Part shown: positions 15,368 to 22,597 of the stretch, in pieces
Layout of the letters: every line of letters starts with the position of its first letter
Position numbering within the stretch: position 1 is the stretch's first letter
DNA from: Flavobacterium amniphilum
GTDB lineage: Bacteria; Bacteroidota; Bacteroidia; Flavobacteriales; Flavobacteriaceae
Direction: 5' to 3'
DNA: 64,000 bases
NCBI RefSeq assembly: GCF_023634845.1
Contig: NZ_JAMLJL010000020.1
Span: 1-64,000 of the forward strand
Notes under the pieces: model-generated
What the model was told of the DNA's origin: nothing
The model's database searches: none
Seen by the model: only the letters and a program-made list of their open reading frames with translations
Position numbers and translations under genes: made by a program

Positions 15368-16034
15368 TTTCCATTCCTTCACTCGCGCTCATGGCTAAAA
15401 CCTCCAGCGGATTAGCGAGATCGTAAATAGTTGCCGGATTAGGGTCGATGTAATACACCGGAACATGTGGCTTCGCATAATGCATTAGTCCGGCGGCAGG
15501 GTATACCTGTAATGAAGTTCCGATGATAATCACCACATCCGCTTCTTCCATCATGGGAATGGCTTGCTCGATGGCCGGAACTTCTTCGCCGAACCACACG
15601 ATATGTGGTCGCAGTTGCTTTCCGTTATTGTCGGTATCACCTAAATGCAGGTCATTCGTCCAATCAAGAATAAAGTTCTCATCGGCAACACTTCTCACTT
15701 TGGTTAATTCACCATGCAAATGCAAAATATTGGAACTTCCGGCTTTTTCATGGAGATTATCTACGTTTTGAGTGATGATCTGAACATCATGATCTTTTTC
15801 CATTTCAGCCAGTATTTCATGGCCACGGTTGGGTTTTACCTCTTTCAGCTGGGCTCTTCTTTTGTTATAAAAATCAAGTACTAAAGCAGGATTGTTTAGC
15901 CAGCCTTCCGGCGAAGCCACTTCCATGATGTCGTGATTTTCCCATAAACCGTTCGAATCTCTGAACGTACTGATTCCGCTTTCGGCACTCATTCCGGCGC
16001 CGGTTAAAACAACTATTTTCTTTTTCATATTCAT
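15345..16034 (-). CDS. cobB: NAD-dependent protein deacylase, class III sirtuin
   Basis: A protein of 229 residues that removes acyl groups from lysine using NAD. The Rossmann motifs GAGMSAESGISTFRD and TQNVDNLHEKAG are intact, and the catalytic histidine is H107 (HLHGEL). Y56 and R59 (FYNKRR) form the YxxR motif linked to desuccinylase/demalonylase activity in SIRT5-like enzymes. The protein has no cysteine at all, so the usual structural zinc site is missing. The C-terminal MSYEL is encoded within a 7-bp repeat arm, so the tail is probably recently altered. The start may be 16034 or the second ATG at 16028. Confidence 0.9.
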   Translation of the reverse strand: MNMKKKIVVLTGAGMSAESGISTFRDSNGLWENHDIMEVASPEGWLNNPALVLDFYNKRRAQLKEVKPNRGHEILAEMEKDHDVQIITQNVDNLHEKAGSSNILHLHGELTKVRSVADENFILDWTNDLHLGDTDNNGKQLRPHIVWFGEEVPAIEQAIPMMEEADVVIIIGTSLQVYPAAGLMHYAKPHVPVYYIDPNPATIYDLANPLEVLAMSASEGMERIMSYEL

Positions 16035-16045
16035 ATTTTATATTT

Positions 16046-16195
16046 TGGGCGTGCCCCAGTCTGGTGGTTTCGGAAGTTTTAACCTATATTTCATAATTTT
16101 CTACCACCAGCCTGCGTCAGGCTATCCGCTGCAAGTCCTCGGTCGTACCTCCCTGTGGGCTTTCCGCTGCTATCCTTCACGCGTTCTGTCAATAA
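16046..16195. repeat. GC-rich structured intergenic element
   Basis: This stretch is clearly richer in GC than its surroundings. It holds an 8-bp inverted repeat, CTGGTGGT (16061-16068) with ACCACCAG (16103-16110). It also holds two related words, CTATCCGCTGCAAGTCCT (16122-16139) and GGGCTTTCCGCTGCTATCC (16158-16176). I recall near-identical words as a recurring intergenic element in many Bacteroidetes genomes, with no assigned function; that is memory, not a search. It starts 11 bases upstream of cobB on the reverse strand. The rest of the spacer, 16196-16440, holds clustered TTAGTCCTTAG and ACTAATCA words. Confidence 0.6.
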
Positions 16196-16446
16196 GGATT
16201 ATCTTTCAAATAATACTCTTTGGCAAGTTATGAATTTTTAGTCCTTAGCCCTTAGTTCCTAGTCCTTAGTTTTTGATAACCGGTAATTGTTTTTTACTTT
16301 TTTCTGTAATAAATAATAATTCAATATAACTAAATTAGGATTATTTTTCTTTTTAGAAATACTAAGTATTATGCGCTATGGACTAACAGCTATTCACCAA
16401 TCACACTTCACTAATCAACCAAAAATGTAAACCAGGTACTCTAAAA

Positions 16447-16593
16447 GACTGGAGCTTGAGTATAAAAGACTGGATGTTAAGTAAAAAAGACTGGAATTTG
16501 AGTAAATAAGGCTGGACGTTGAGTAAAAAAGGCTGGACGTTGAGTATAAAAGGCTGGAATTTGAGTAAAAAAGGCTGGATGTTGAGTAAAAAA
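16447..16593. repeat. 21-bp tandem repeat array (7 units plus partials)
   Basis: There are seven units of 21 bp with core GGCTGGA and tail TTGAGTAAAAA, followed by a partial unit at 16594. Variation is confined to a few positions. The period is two helical turns and a multiple of three, so the reverse strand stays open without being a real gene. Flanks (16377-16425 and 16606-16672) are packed with ACTAATCACT and CTAAGGACTAA words. Confidence 0.9.
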
Positions 16594-16672
16594 GACTGGA
16601 ACTAAGTACTATCACACTTCACTAATCACTAGTTACTAAGGGCTAAGTGCTAATCACTAAGGACTAAAACAC

Positions 16673-16680
16673 TATCTTTG
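16673..16680 (+). promoter_or_regulatory. -7 box of the TrmH-like gene
   Basis: TATCTTTG fits TAnnTTTG, 26 bases before the ATG and immediately after the repeat-rich spacer. Confidence 0.55.
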
Positions 16681-16706
16681 CCCAAAATACATAAATACCA
16701 ATCAAA

Positions 16707-17381
16707 ATGCAATCGTTATTCCAAGACGAAAACTATTTACACTATTTAGAGGAGTTCATCACCGAAAGCCGTAAAGAAGGATTTTTGCGCGTATTGTCAC
16801 AGCGTACCAAACATTTTACGGTAGTTTGCGAAGATCTGTACCAGTTGCACAACACCAGTGCCGTGATGCGCAGTTGTGAAGTATTCGGGGTGCAGGAATT
16901 GCATGTAGTGGAACAAAAGTATGGTAAGGATATCGACAAAGAAATTGCCATGGGTGCCGAGAAATGGGTAGACATACACCGTTATTCCACTAATCAGGCG
17001 AGTATCGATCATTTAAAAGCGCAGGGTTATCAGATCATTGCCACAACGCCCCATGAAAATGACTGCATGCTGGAAGATTTTGATATTACAAAACCTTCGG
17101 CTTTGTTCTTTGGAACAGAGCGTCATGGTTTATCGGAAGAAGTATTGCAACAGGCAGACGGTTTTGTAAAAATCCCGATGGTAGGCTTTACCGAAAGCCT
17201 GAACATATCGGTTTCAGCTGCCATTATACTCCAGAATGTGTCGACACGTTTGCGTCATTCCGATATACAATGGCAACTCACCGAAGCCGAATTGCTTGAA
17301 AAAAGGATCGACTGGACCCGTAAATCCATCAAGGATATAGATTTTATTACTAATAAGTATTTAGAAAGTCAGAAATTGTAA
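16707..17381 (+). CDS. trmH: TrmH/SpoU-family RNA 2'-O-methyltransferase
   Basis: A protein of 224 residues. It carries the three SpoU motifs of knotted SAM methyltransferases: NTSAVMRSCEVFGVQELHVV, ALFFGTERHGLSEEVL, and MVGFTESLNISVSAAIIL. The C-terminal extension fits tRNA (guanosine-18-2'-O) methyltransferase better than the rRNA enzyme RlmB, which has a separate N-terminal domain. The gene converges with the YARHG lipoprotein gene with a 4-base gap and no visible terminator. Assignment to Gm18 of tRNA is by length and motif pattern only. Confidence 0.85.
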   Translation: MQSLFQDENYLHYLEEFITESRKEGFLRVLSQRTKHFTVVCEDLYQLHNTSAVMRSCEVFGVQELHVVEQKYGKDIDKEIAMGAEKWVDIHRYSTNQASIDHLKAQGYQIIATTPHENDCMLEDFDITKPSALFFGTERHGLSEEVLQQADGFVKIPMVGFTESLNISVSAAIILQNVSTRLRHSDIQWQLTEAELLEKRIDWTRKSIKDIDFITNKYLESQKL

Positions 17382-17385
17382 GCCG

Positions 17386-18279
17386 TTACCTTCCGAAAGT
17401 ATCATAATTGTCTTCAGCATATTTTTCAAATCGCTGTAACAACTTGATGTTTTGTTTTTCGATAACGGTTAATTCTTTTGTCACATCATCAGATACGGGA
17501 ACATACCAGTCTACCGGATCAAAAAACTGTCTGTATGTCTTCTTCTTGAATGTGTAGCCGTGGCGTGCAAAAATAGTATTGCGTAAAATTTCAAGCTCCA
17601 GCTTTTTAAGATTCTTCAGGTCACTTTCCTTTAAAACAGTAGTTGAGGAGTTTAATGTGGTTACCACATCAGATGCTGTCCGGTACATTTCGTTGTATTC
17701 AACTTCCTTTGCGCCATCTTCAGCTTCATATTCGATACTGTCCAGCTTCATCGAGTAAGAATCCATGTAACGTTGTCCGTATTCATCTTCTGAAGGTAAC
17801 ATAAGATTCGGATCGTATTTAAATTGCTGTTTGGTCAATTTATAAGCTCTTTTCGTAACTGAAGCCTTTTTGTTGTTGGCTGTCCATTCTCCTGAAAGTG
17901 TATCGTTTTTAATCGTAAAAGTGAAAATACCGTCCTTTTTATCGTCTCCGGGTTCTTTCAGTTCAAACTGAAATTCGTTTAAAGCAACGACTTTTACTTC
18001 TCCAGATAACGGACGATTGTTCCCGGCTACAATATTTTGACCGATAACTTTATTTCCCACTATCTTTTTGATGACAATGTTGATTTTGTTTGAATATACA
18101 TAATCTTCTCCTCTGGCATGTTCTTCGGCCTTGAAATCACCCACCCAGTTTCCGTAGAGTTCTTTATACAGTTCCTTTTCTCCGGTTGTTTTTTCTTCTG
18201 CTTTGGCGACCTGTTTAGCTTCATCCTTGCAGGAAACAAGGAATACCACAGATAAGGCAGTTAATAATAGTTTTTTCAT
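17386..18279 (-). CDS. YARHG-domain lipoprotein
   Basis: A protein of 297 residues. The signal peptide ends in LVSC (C17), and a lysine/glutamate-rich linker follows. Residues about 40-150 look like a beta-rich domain (NWVGDFKAEE, SGEWTANNKKASV). The C-terminal YARHG domain (about residues 225-290) reads LRNTIFARHGYTFKK and DPVDWYVP, a module found in secreted and cell-wall proteins with unknown ligand. The start overlaps the stop of the upstream DUF2306 gene by 4 bases, so the three genes 19674-17386 form an operon. Confidence 0.8.
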   Translation of the reverse strand: MKKLLLTALSVVFLVSCKDEAKQVAKAEEKTTGEKELYKELYGNWVGDFKAEEHARGEDYVYSNKINIVIKKIVGNKVIGQNIVAGNNRPLSGEVKVVALNEFQFELKEPGDDKKDGIFTFTIKNDTLSGEWTANNKKASVTKRAYKLTKQQFKYDPNLMLPSEDEYGQRYMDSYSMKLDSIEYEAEDGAKEVEYNEMYRTASDVVTTLNSSTTVLKESDLKNLKKLELEILRNTIFARHGYTFKKKTYRQFFDPVDWYVPVSDDVTKELTVIEKQNIKLLQRFEKYAEDNYDTFGR

Positions 18280-18908
18280 TTTATAAGTTTTTTAGCGATG
18301 TAATATTCGATGATTAAGATATTCGGGATCCAACCCAGCCAGGCGATAATTTGGTACACATCCATGGGAGATGGTTGGAATACGTAAACAATAATGACTT
18401 TCCATAAACGCAATGTAATAGCCGAACAGGTCAGGGCAAAGCTGCGGTACATGAATTTTTGATGTGAAAGGATGTCTTTTTGTTTGATGGACGTAAAAGC
18501 TTTCAAGGTAAAATAAAACCACAATAGGGCCAAAACGATAAAAGATATTCTGGAGAATAAGCCACCATTGGCAAACAGCCCAATGAACAATCCGGAAGGT
18601 GCAGCAAAAAGCAGGATGGTTCCTACGTATAGTTTTCCTATTAACCTATGAATGTCTGGTCTTTTATTTAAAATACTGTTGTTGAACTGTGTGAATCCGG
18701 CCAGTAAGCAAAAAATGGATGTCAGTACATGAACATAAAACACAGGAAGGTAGAACGGAATACCGGTCACTTCTGTCTGTTTGATGTTTAAAAAAGCTAC
18801 GTGGGCACTTACGGGAATATACTTTACGGTTATTTCAAACATTAAGTAGAAAAAATAACCGAAAAGCAATGACCAGAAAATACTTCTGTAATTAAATGAA
18901 GCCTTCAA
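18276..18908 (-). CDS. DUF2306-like multi-pass membrane protein
   Basis: A protein of 210 residues with about six hydrophobic helices and few soluble loops. Histidines recur at helix ends (HVLTSIFCLLAGFTQF, RPDIHRLIGKLYV, SHQKFMYRSFALT), a pattern typical of DUF2306 proteins, whose function is unknown; heme or quinone binding by the histidines is possible but speculative. It lies between a carboxypeptidase-like-domain protein gene (10-base gap) and the YARHG lipoprotein gene (4-base overlap). Confidence 0.7.
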   Translation of the reverse strand: MKASFNYRSIFWSLLFGYFFYLMFEITVKYIPVSAHVAFLNIKQTEVTGIPFYLPVFYVHVLTSIFCLLAGFTQFNNSILNKRPDIHRLIGKLYVGTILLFAAPSGLFIGLFANGGLFSRISFIVLALLWFYFTLKAFTSIKQKDILSHQKFMYRSFALTCSAITLRLWKVIIVYVFQPSPMDVYQIIAWLGWIPNILIIEYYIAKKLIK

Positions 18909-18918
18909 GGAAGTCGGT

Positions 18919-19674
18919 TTAATTCTTTTTCAGGACTTTATATTCTTCATAACAGCCACTCACGGCATCCAGAACCTGTAAGTCATTTGCAGTTCTCATG
19001 AATGATTCAGAGTAATTGCAACGTTCCAGAATTTCAAGTAATTCTTTTTCATTGATGCCTAGCATTGTATAAATAGTCTGACGGTCGTAACGGGTTTGTA
19101 AGATATTGCGAAGGTTGTCATCCTTTTTCAATTCGCGGAGTTTCTTTAGTTCTTTCGGTTTTTTACCAAAGAAGTTATACAAAGCATCTGCAGGATTGAA
19201 TAGAGAGCCCATTACTCGGGAAAAAGCATTCGGAGAGTTTTCACCACCTTCATATCTTTTGGTCAAACCGGCAATCGAGTACCAGTAATTTTCCCTTTCC
19301 GGAATTAATTTGGAATCAACCTCAAGATAACCCGTCAATTCATAAGGAGGAATCACGATTTCTTCAAGCGCATATGCTTTTTCAGTTAATTTAATGCGGG
19401 TAGTTCGGTTTTTAATCCAGTCGTTTGTAACTCTTACTTCAATCGACTGAAATCCTAAACAGGAAATAAGAAGGGTATCGTCAAGATCGGCATAAATTTC
19501 AAAATTTCCGTTGGCATCAGTAACGGCACCTCTTACTTTTTTGGTATTTACGATGTTTACATTCCATATCGGAACGAAAGTATTGTCATTTACAACAACT
19601 CCTTTCACGGTTGTTTCCTGTGAAAAGGCCGGAAATGCGATGAGGCATAAAAAGAAAACTACAAAATATTTCAT
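18919..19674 (-). CDS. secreted protein with carboxypeptidase-like regulatory domain
   Basis: A protein of 251 residues. The signal peptide MKYFVVFFLCLIAFPAFSQ is followed by a CarboxypepD_reg-like beta-sandwich (TVKGVVVNDNTFVPIWNVNI ... AVTDANGNFEI), as at the N-terminus of TonB receptors but here without a receptor. The C-terminal half (about residues 115-251) is charged and helical (KKPKELKKLRELKKDD). It is probably periplasmic or outer-membrane associated. First gene of a three-gene operon; only a weak TACATTTA -7-like box lies upstream. Confidence 0.72.
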   Translation of the reverse strand: MKYFVVFFLCLIAFPAFSQETTVKGVVVNDNTFVPIWNVNIVNTKKVRGAVTDANGNFEIYADLDDTLLISCLGFQSIEVRVTNDWIKNRTTRIKLTEKAYALEEIVIPPYELTGYLEVDSKLIPERENYWYSIAGLTKRYEGGENSPNAFSRVMGSLFNPADALYNFFGKKPKELKKLRELKKDDNLRNILQTRYDRQTIYTMLGINEKELLEILERCNYSESFMRTANDLQVLDAVSGCYEEYKVLKKN

Positions 19675-19769
19675 ACGTGCTTTTAGAGGATCTAAATGTA
19701 CTAGATATTTTGTAGTTTAACTATGAATTATAAGAAAATTAACAGCAGTTAGCTTTTAAAGCGTTGTTG

Positions 19770-21710
19770 TTAGCTTCTTCTTGGTCTTCTTTCTCTTGGA
19801 GCGCTTGAAGAATCAGAACCTCTTTGGATAGAACCCGGGCGTCTTTCGTTTCTTGGCGCTCTGTCAGAAGAATCGCTTCTTCTTTCAGAAGATCTTCCTT
19901 CACCGCGTCTTTCTGTTCTTGGAGCTCTGTCAGAAGAACGGGATTCGCTTCTTCCTCCAAAACCACCTTCTCTTTTTCCTCCAAAACCACCTTCTCTTTT
20001 TCCTCCAAAACCACCTTCTCTTCTTCCGCCGAATCCGCCTTCTCTTCTTCCACCAGAACTTCTTCCGTTATGGTCACGACGTGATGAATTTCCACCACCA
20101 TCATTTTTAGAGATTTCAACGTTGATTCTTCTTCCGTGAAGTTCAAAACCGTTTAATACTTCCATTACTTTGGCAGTATGTTCACCGTCAGTGTTGAAGA
20201 AAGAGAATCCTTCTTTAACGTCAACTTTGAATACATCATCACGGCCTAATTCCAATGTTTCTTTTAAGAAATCTTTCAACTGCATCCAGTCGAAATCATC
20301 TCTCGCCCCGATGTTGATGAAGTAACGTACCGGATCTCCGGCTCTGATTTCTCTTGGTTCAGAACTTCTTTCACCTCTTTCACCACCTTGACTTGATAGG
20401 TCACGTTTTGATTTGTAGTAGGATAAGAAACGGTTGAATTCAACAGACACCATTCTTTTTACCAGTTCTTCTTTTGTTAAGTCCTGGAAAACTTCGTAGA
20501 TAGCCGGAAGGTAATTGTCGATTTCGTGATCAATTTCCGTATCGTGGATTTTGTTTGCTAAGTGTAATAACTGGATTTCACAGATTTCGATTCCGCTTGG
20601 AATTGATTTCTCTTCAAACTTCTGTTTGATGATTTTTTCAATTGCGTGAATCTTGCGTAATTCACTTTTGGTTACGATTACAATCGAAGTACCTAATTTA
20701 CCTGCACGTCCTGTACGTCCTGAACGGTGGTTGTAGGTTTCGATTTCATCCGGTAACTGGTAGTTCACTACGTGAGTTACGTTGTCAACGTCTATACCAC
20801 GGGCTGCTACGTCAGTAGCAACTAACATTTGGATCTGGCGTCCACGGAATGCTTTCATTACTCCGTCACGTTGTGCCTGTGATAAATCACCGTGTAAAGC
20901 AGCAGCGTTGTAACCGTCTTCGATTAATTTTTCAGCGATAGACTGTGTATCTCTTTTAGTACGGCAGAAAACCACAGAGAAAATATCCGGGTTAGCATCA
21001 GCCAAACGTTTTAATGCTTCATAACGGTCACGTGCATTTACCATGTAAAACTCGTGAGATACCGTTGAAGAACCTGAGTTTTTAGTACCTACAGTGATTT
21101 CCTGCGGATCGTGCATGAATTGTTTTGCAATCCTGGCTACTTCCTGCGGCATGGTAGCCGAGAATAACCATGTGTTTTTTTCATCAGGTGTATCTGATAA
21201 TATCGAGCAGATATCATCATAGAATCCCATGTTCAACATTTCGTCTGCTTCATCAAGCACACAAAAGTTAATGTTCTTAATGTTAACAAGACCACGGTTA
21301 ATCATGTCTTGCATACGTCCTGGAGTAGCCACAATAATCTGTGCACCTCTTTTTACTTCACGCGCCTGCTCGGTAATGCTTGCACCACCATAAACCGCTA
21401 CGGTGTGTAAGCCTTTAATGTATTTTGAATATTGTTTGATCTCGTTTGTGATCTGTAAACAAAGTTCGCGTGTTGGCGATAAAATCAAGCCTTGAGTGCT
21501 TCTGTCATCAGCATCGATCTTCTGGATAAGCGGAAACCCGAAAGCTGCCGTTTTACCTGTTCCTGTTTGTGCTAATGCTACAATGTCTGTGTTTTGCTCC
21601 AATAGTATTGGAATCGCCTTTTCCTGTACTTCTGACGGATTTTCAAATCCTAGATCTTTAACCGCCAGCAGTAGCGATTCATTCAATCCTAATTGTTCAA
21701 ATTTATTCAT
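19770..21710 (-). CDS. DEAD-box RNA helicase with RNA-binding C-terminal domain and RGG tail
   Basis: An ATP-dependent RNA helicase of 646 residues. Motifs in order: Q-motif (ENPSEVQEKAIP), Walker A AQTGTGKT, DEAD, SAT, and HRSGRTGRAG in motif VI. Residues about 470-545 (YFINIGARDDFDWMQLKDFLKE) match the DbpA/CsdA RNA-binding domain. The disordered tail has four EGGFGGKR-type repeats encoded by 24-bp tandem repeats, then Arg/Ser-rich sequence. The CsdA/DeaD-like layout suggests ribosome assembly or cold adaptation. A TACTTTTG -7 box (complement 21732-21739) lies just upstream. Confidence 0.92.
   Translation of the reverse strand: MNKFEQLGLNESLLLAVKDLGFENPSEVQEKAIPILLEQNTDIVALAQTGTGKTAAFGFPLIQKIDADDRSTQGLILSPTRELCLQITNEIKQYSKYIKGLHTVAVYGGASITEQAREVKRGAQIIVATPGRMQDMINRGLVNIKNINFCVLDEADEMLNMGFYDDICSILSDTPDEKNTWLFSATMPQEVARIAKQFMHDPQEITVGTKNSGSSTVSHEFYMVNARDRYEALKRLADANPDIFSVVFCRTKRDTQSIAEKLIEDGYNAAALHGDLSQAQRDGVMKAFRGRQIQMLVATDVAARGIDVDNVTHVVNYQLPDEIETYNHRSGRTGRAGKLGTSIVIVTKSELRKIHAIEKIIKQKFEEKSIPSGIEICEIQLLHLANKIHDTEIDHEIDNYLPAIYEVFQDLTKEELVKRMVSVEFNRFLSYYKSKRDLSSQGGERGERSSEPREIRAGDPVRYFINIGARDDFDWMQLKDFLKETLELGRDDVFKVDVKEGFSFFNTDGEHTAKVMEVLNGFELHGRRINVEISKNDGGGNSSRRDHNGRSSGGRREGGFGGRREGGFGGKREGGFGGKREGGFGGRSESRSSDRAPRTERRGEGRSSERRSDSSDRAPRNERRPGSIQRGSDSSSAPRERRPRRS
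19957..20052 (-). repeat. 24-bp tandem repeat inside the helicase gene (4 units)
   Basis: Four consecutive 24-bp units encode GGFGGKRE or GGFGGRRE. The two central units are identical in DNA, so the array is recent or homogenised; copy number may vary between strains. Confidence 0.85.
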
Positions 21711-21886
21711 TATCTATTTTTAAATTGGGTGCAAAAGTAGTGTTTATAAACGATATAAACTAACAGAATCTTTTTATTTGTGATTTTATTAAAGTTTGAT
21801 AATCAATAATTTACAAAAAATAGCTTTTTGAAAGTTTGATGATTTACAGATTTAAAGGGTTGTTTATTGAGAATTTTTCAAAAAAA

Positions 21887-22462
21887 TCACAATGTTTCAA
21901 GATAGGAAACCAATTGTTTTACGGCAATACCGCGGTGGCTGATGGCTGATTTTTCATCAAGAGTGAATTCGGCGAATGTTTTAGTGTAACCATCCGGAAC
22001 GAAAACAGGATCGTAACCAAATCCGTTTGTGCCTCTTTTTTCAGTGATGATGGTACCGTTGATGATTCCGGTGAATAAATGTTCTTCACTATTAATATGT
22101 AATGCGATTACCGTTTTGAAGTTGGCCCTGCGGTTCGTTTCATTACTTAATTTATCCAGTACCTTATTGATATTATCGTCGTTGTTGCGGTGTGATCCGG
22201 CATAACGGGCCGAAATTACACCCGGTTCCCCGTTTAACGCATGTACTTCAAGGCCGCTGTCATCGGCAAAGCAGGGATAGCCGTAATGTTCGGTTACGTA
22301 GCTTGCTTTCAGGATAGCATTGCCTTCAATAGTATCGGCAGTTTCGGGGATGTCAACATCACAGCCAATATCTTCAAGACTTAATACTTTAATATGTTGC
22401 GGAACCAGTTGTTGGATTTCGGTGATTTTGTTTTTGTTGTTTGAGGCGAAAACGAGTTGCAT
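21887..22462 (-). CDS. rdgB: XTP/dITP diphosphatase (non-canonical purine NTP pyrophosphatase)
   Basis: A protein of 191 residues, the family length. It hydrolyses ITP, dITP and XTP to monophosphates, keeping deaminated purines out of nucleic acids. N-terminal SNNKNKITEI, FADDSGLEVHALNGEPGVISARYAG and NGFGYDPVF, and C-terminal SHRGIA are all diagnostic. A 23-residue upstream extension is rejected because a TACTTTTG -7 box lies within it (complement 22492-22499). Divergent from the hybrid kinase gene. Confidence 0.95.
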   Translation of the reverse strand: MQLVFASNNKNKITEIQQLVPQHIKVLSLEDIGCDVDIPETADTIEGNAILKASYVTEHYGYPCFADDSGLEVHALNGEPGVISARYAGSHRNNDDNINKVLDKLSNETNRRANFKTVIALHINSEEHLFTGIINGTIITEKRGTNGFGYDPVFVPDGYTKTFAEFTLDEKSAISHRGIAVKQLVSYLETL

Positions 22463-22491
22463 TTTATCGGTTTTTTTTGAATTTAGTAGAG

Positions 22492-22499
22492 CAAAAGTA
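22492..22499 (-). promoter_or_regulatory. rdgB -7 promoter box
   Basis: The reverse strand reads TACTTTTG, 29 bases before the rdgB ATG. This fixes the start at 22462. Confidence 0.55.
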
Positions 22500-22597
22500 T
22501 TTAAAATTGCCCAATTAGGAGGAAAATACATCTAAATTCAAATTGATTTCGTAAATTTAAATGATACTTGAACTGATTTCATTTTCAAAAATAAGTA

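Noticed and set aside
16045-16233. Open frame of 62 codons over the GC-rich element
   Set aside because: It reads through an element that looks non-coding and repeated; no promoter.
16415-16615. Open frame of 66 codons with Ser/Leu/Tyr repeats on the reverse strand
   Set aside because: It is the translated 21-bp array; no promoter or start context.
19739-20146. Open frame of 135 codons rich in Glu/Val on the reverse strand
   Set aside because: It is the other frame of the repetitive helicase tail.
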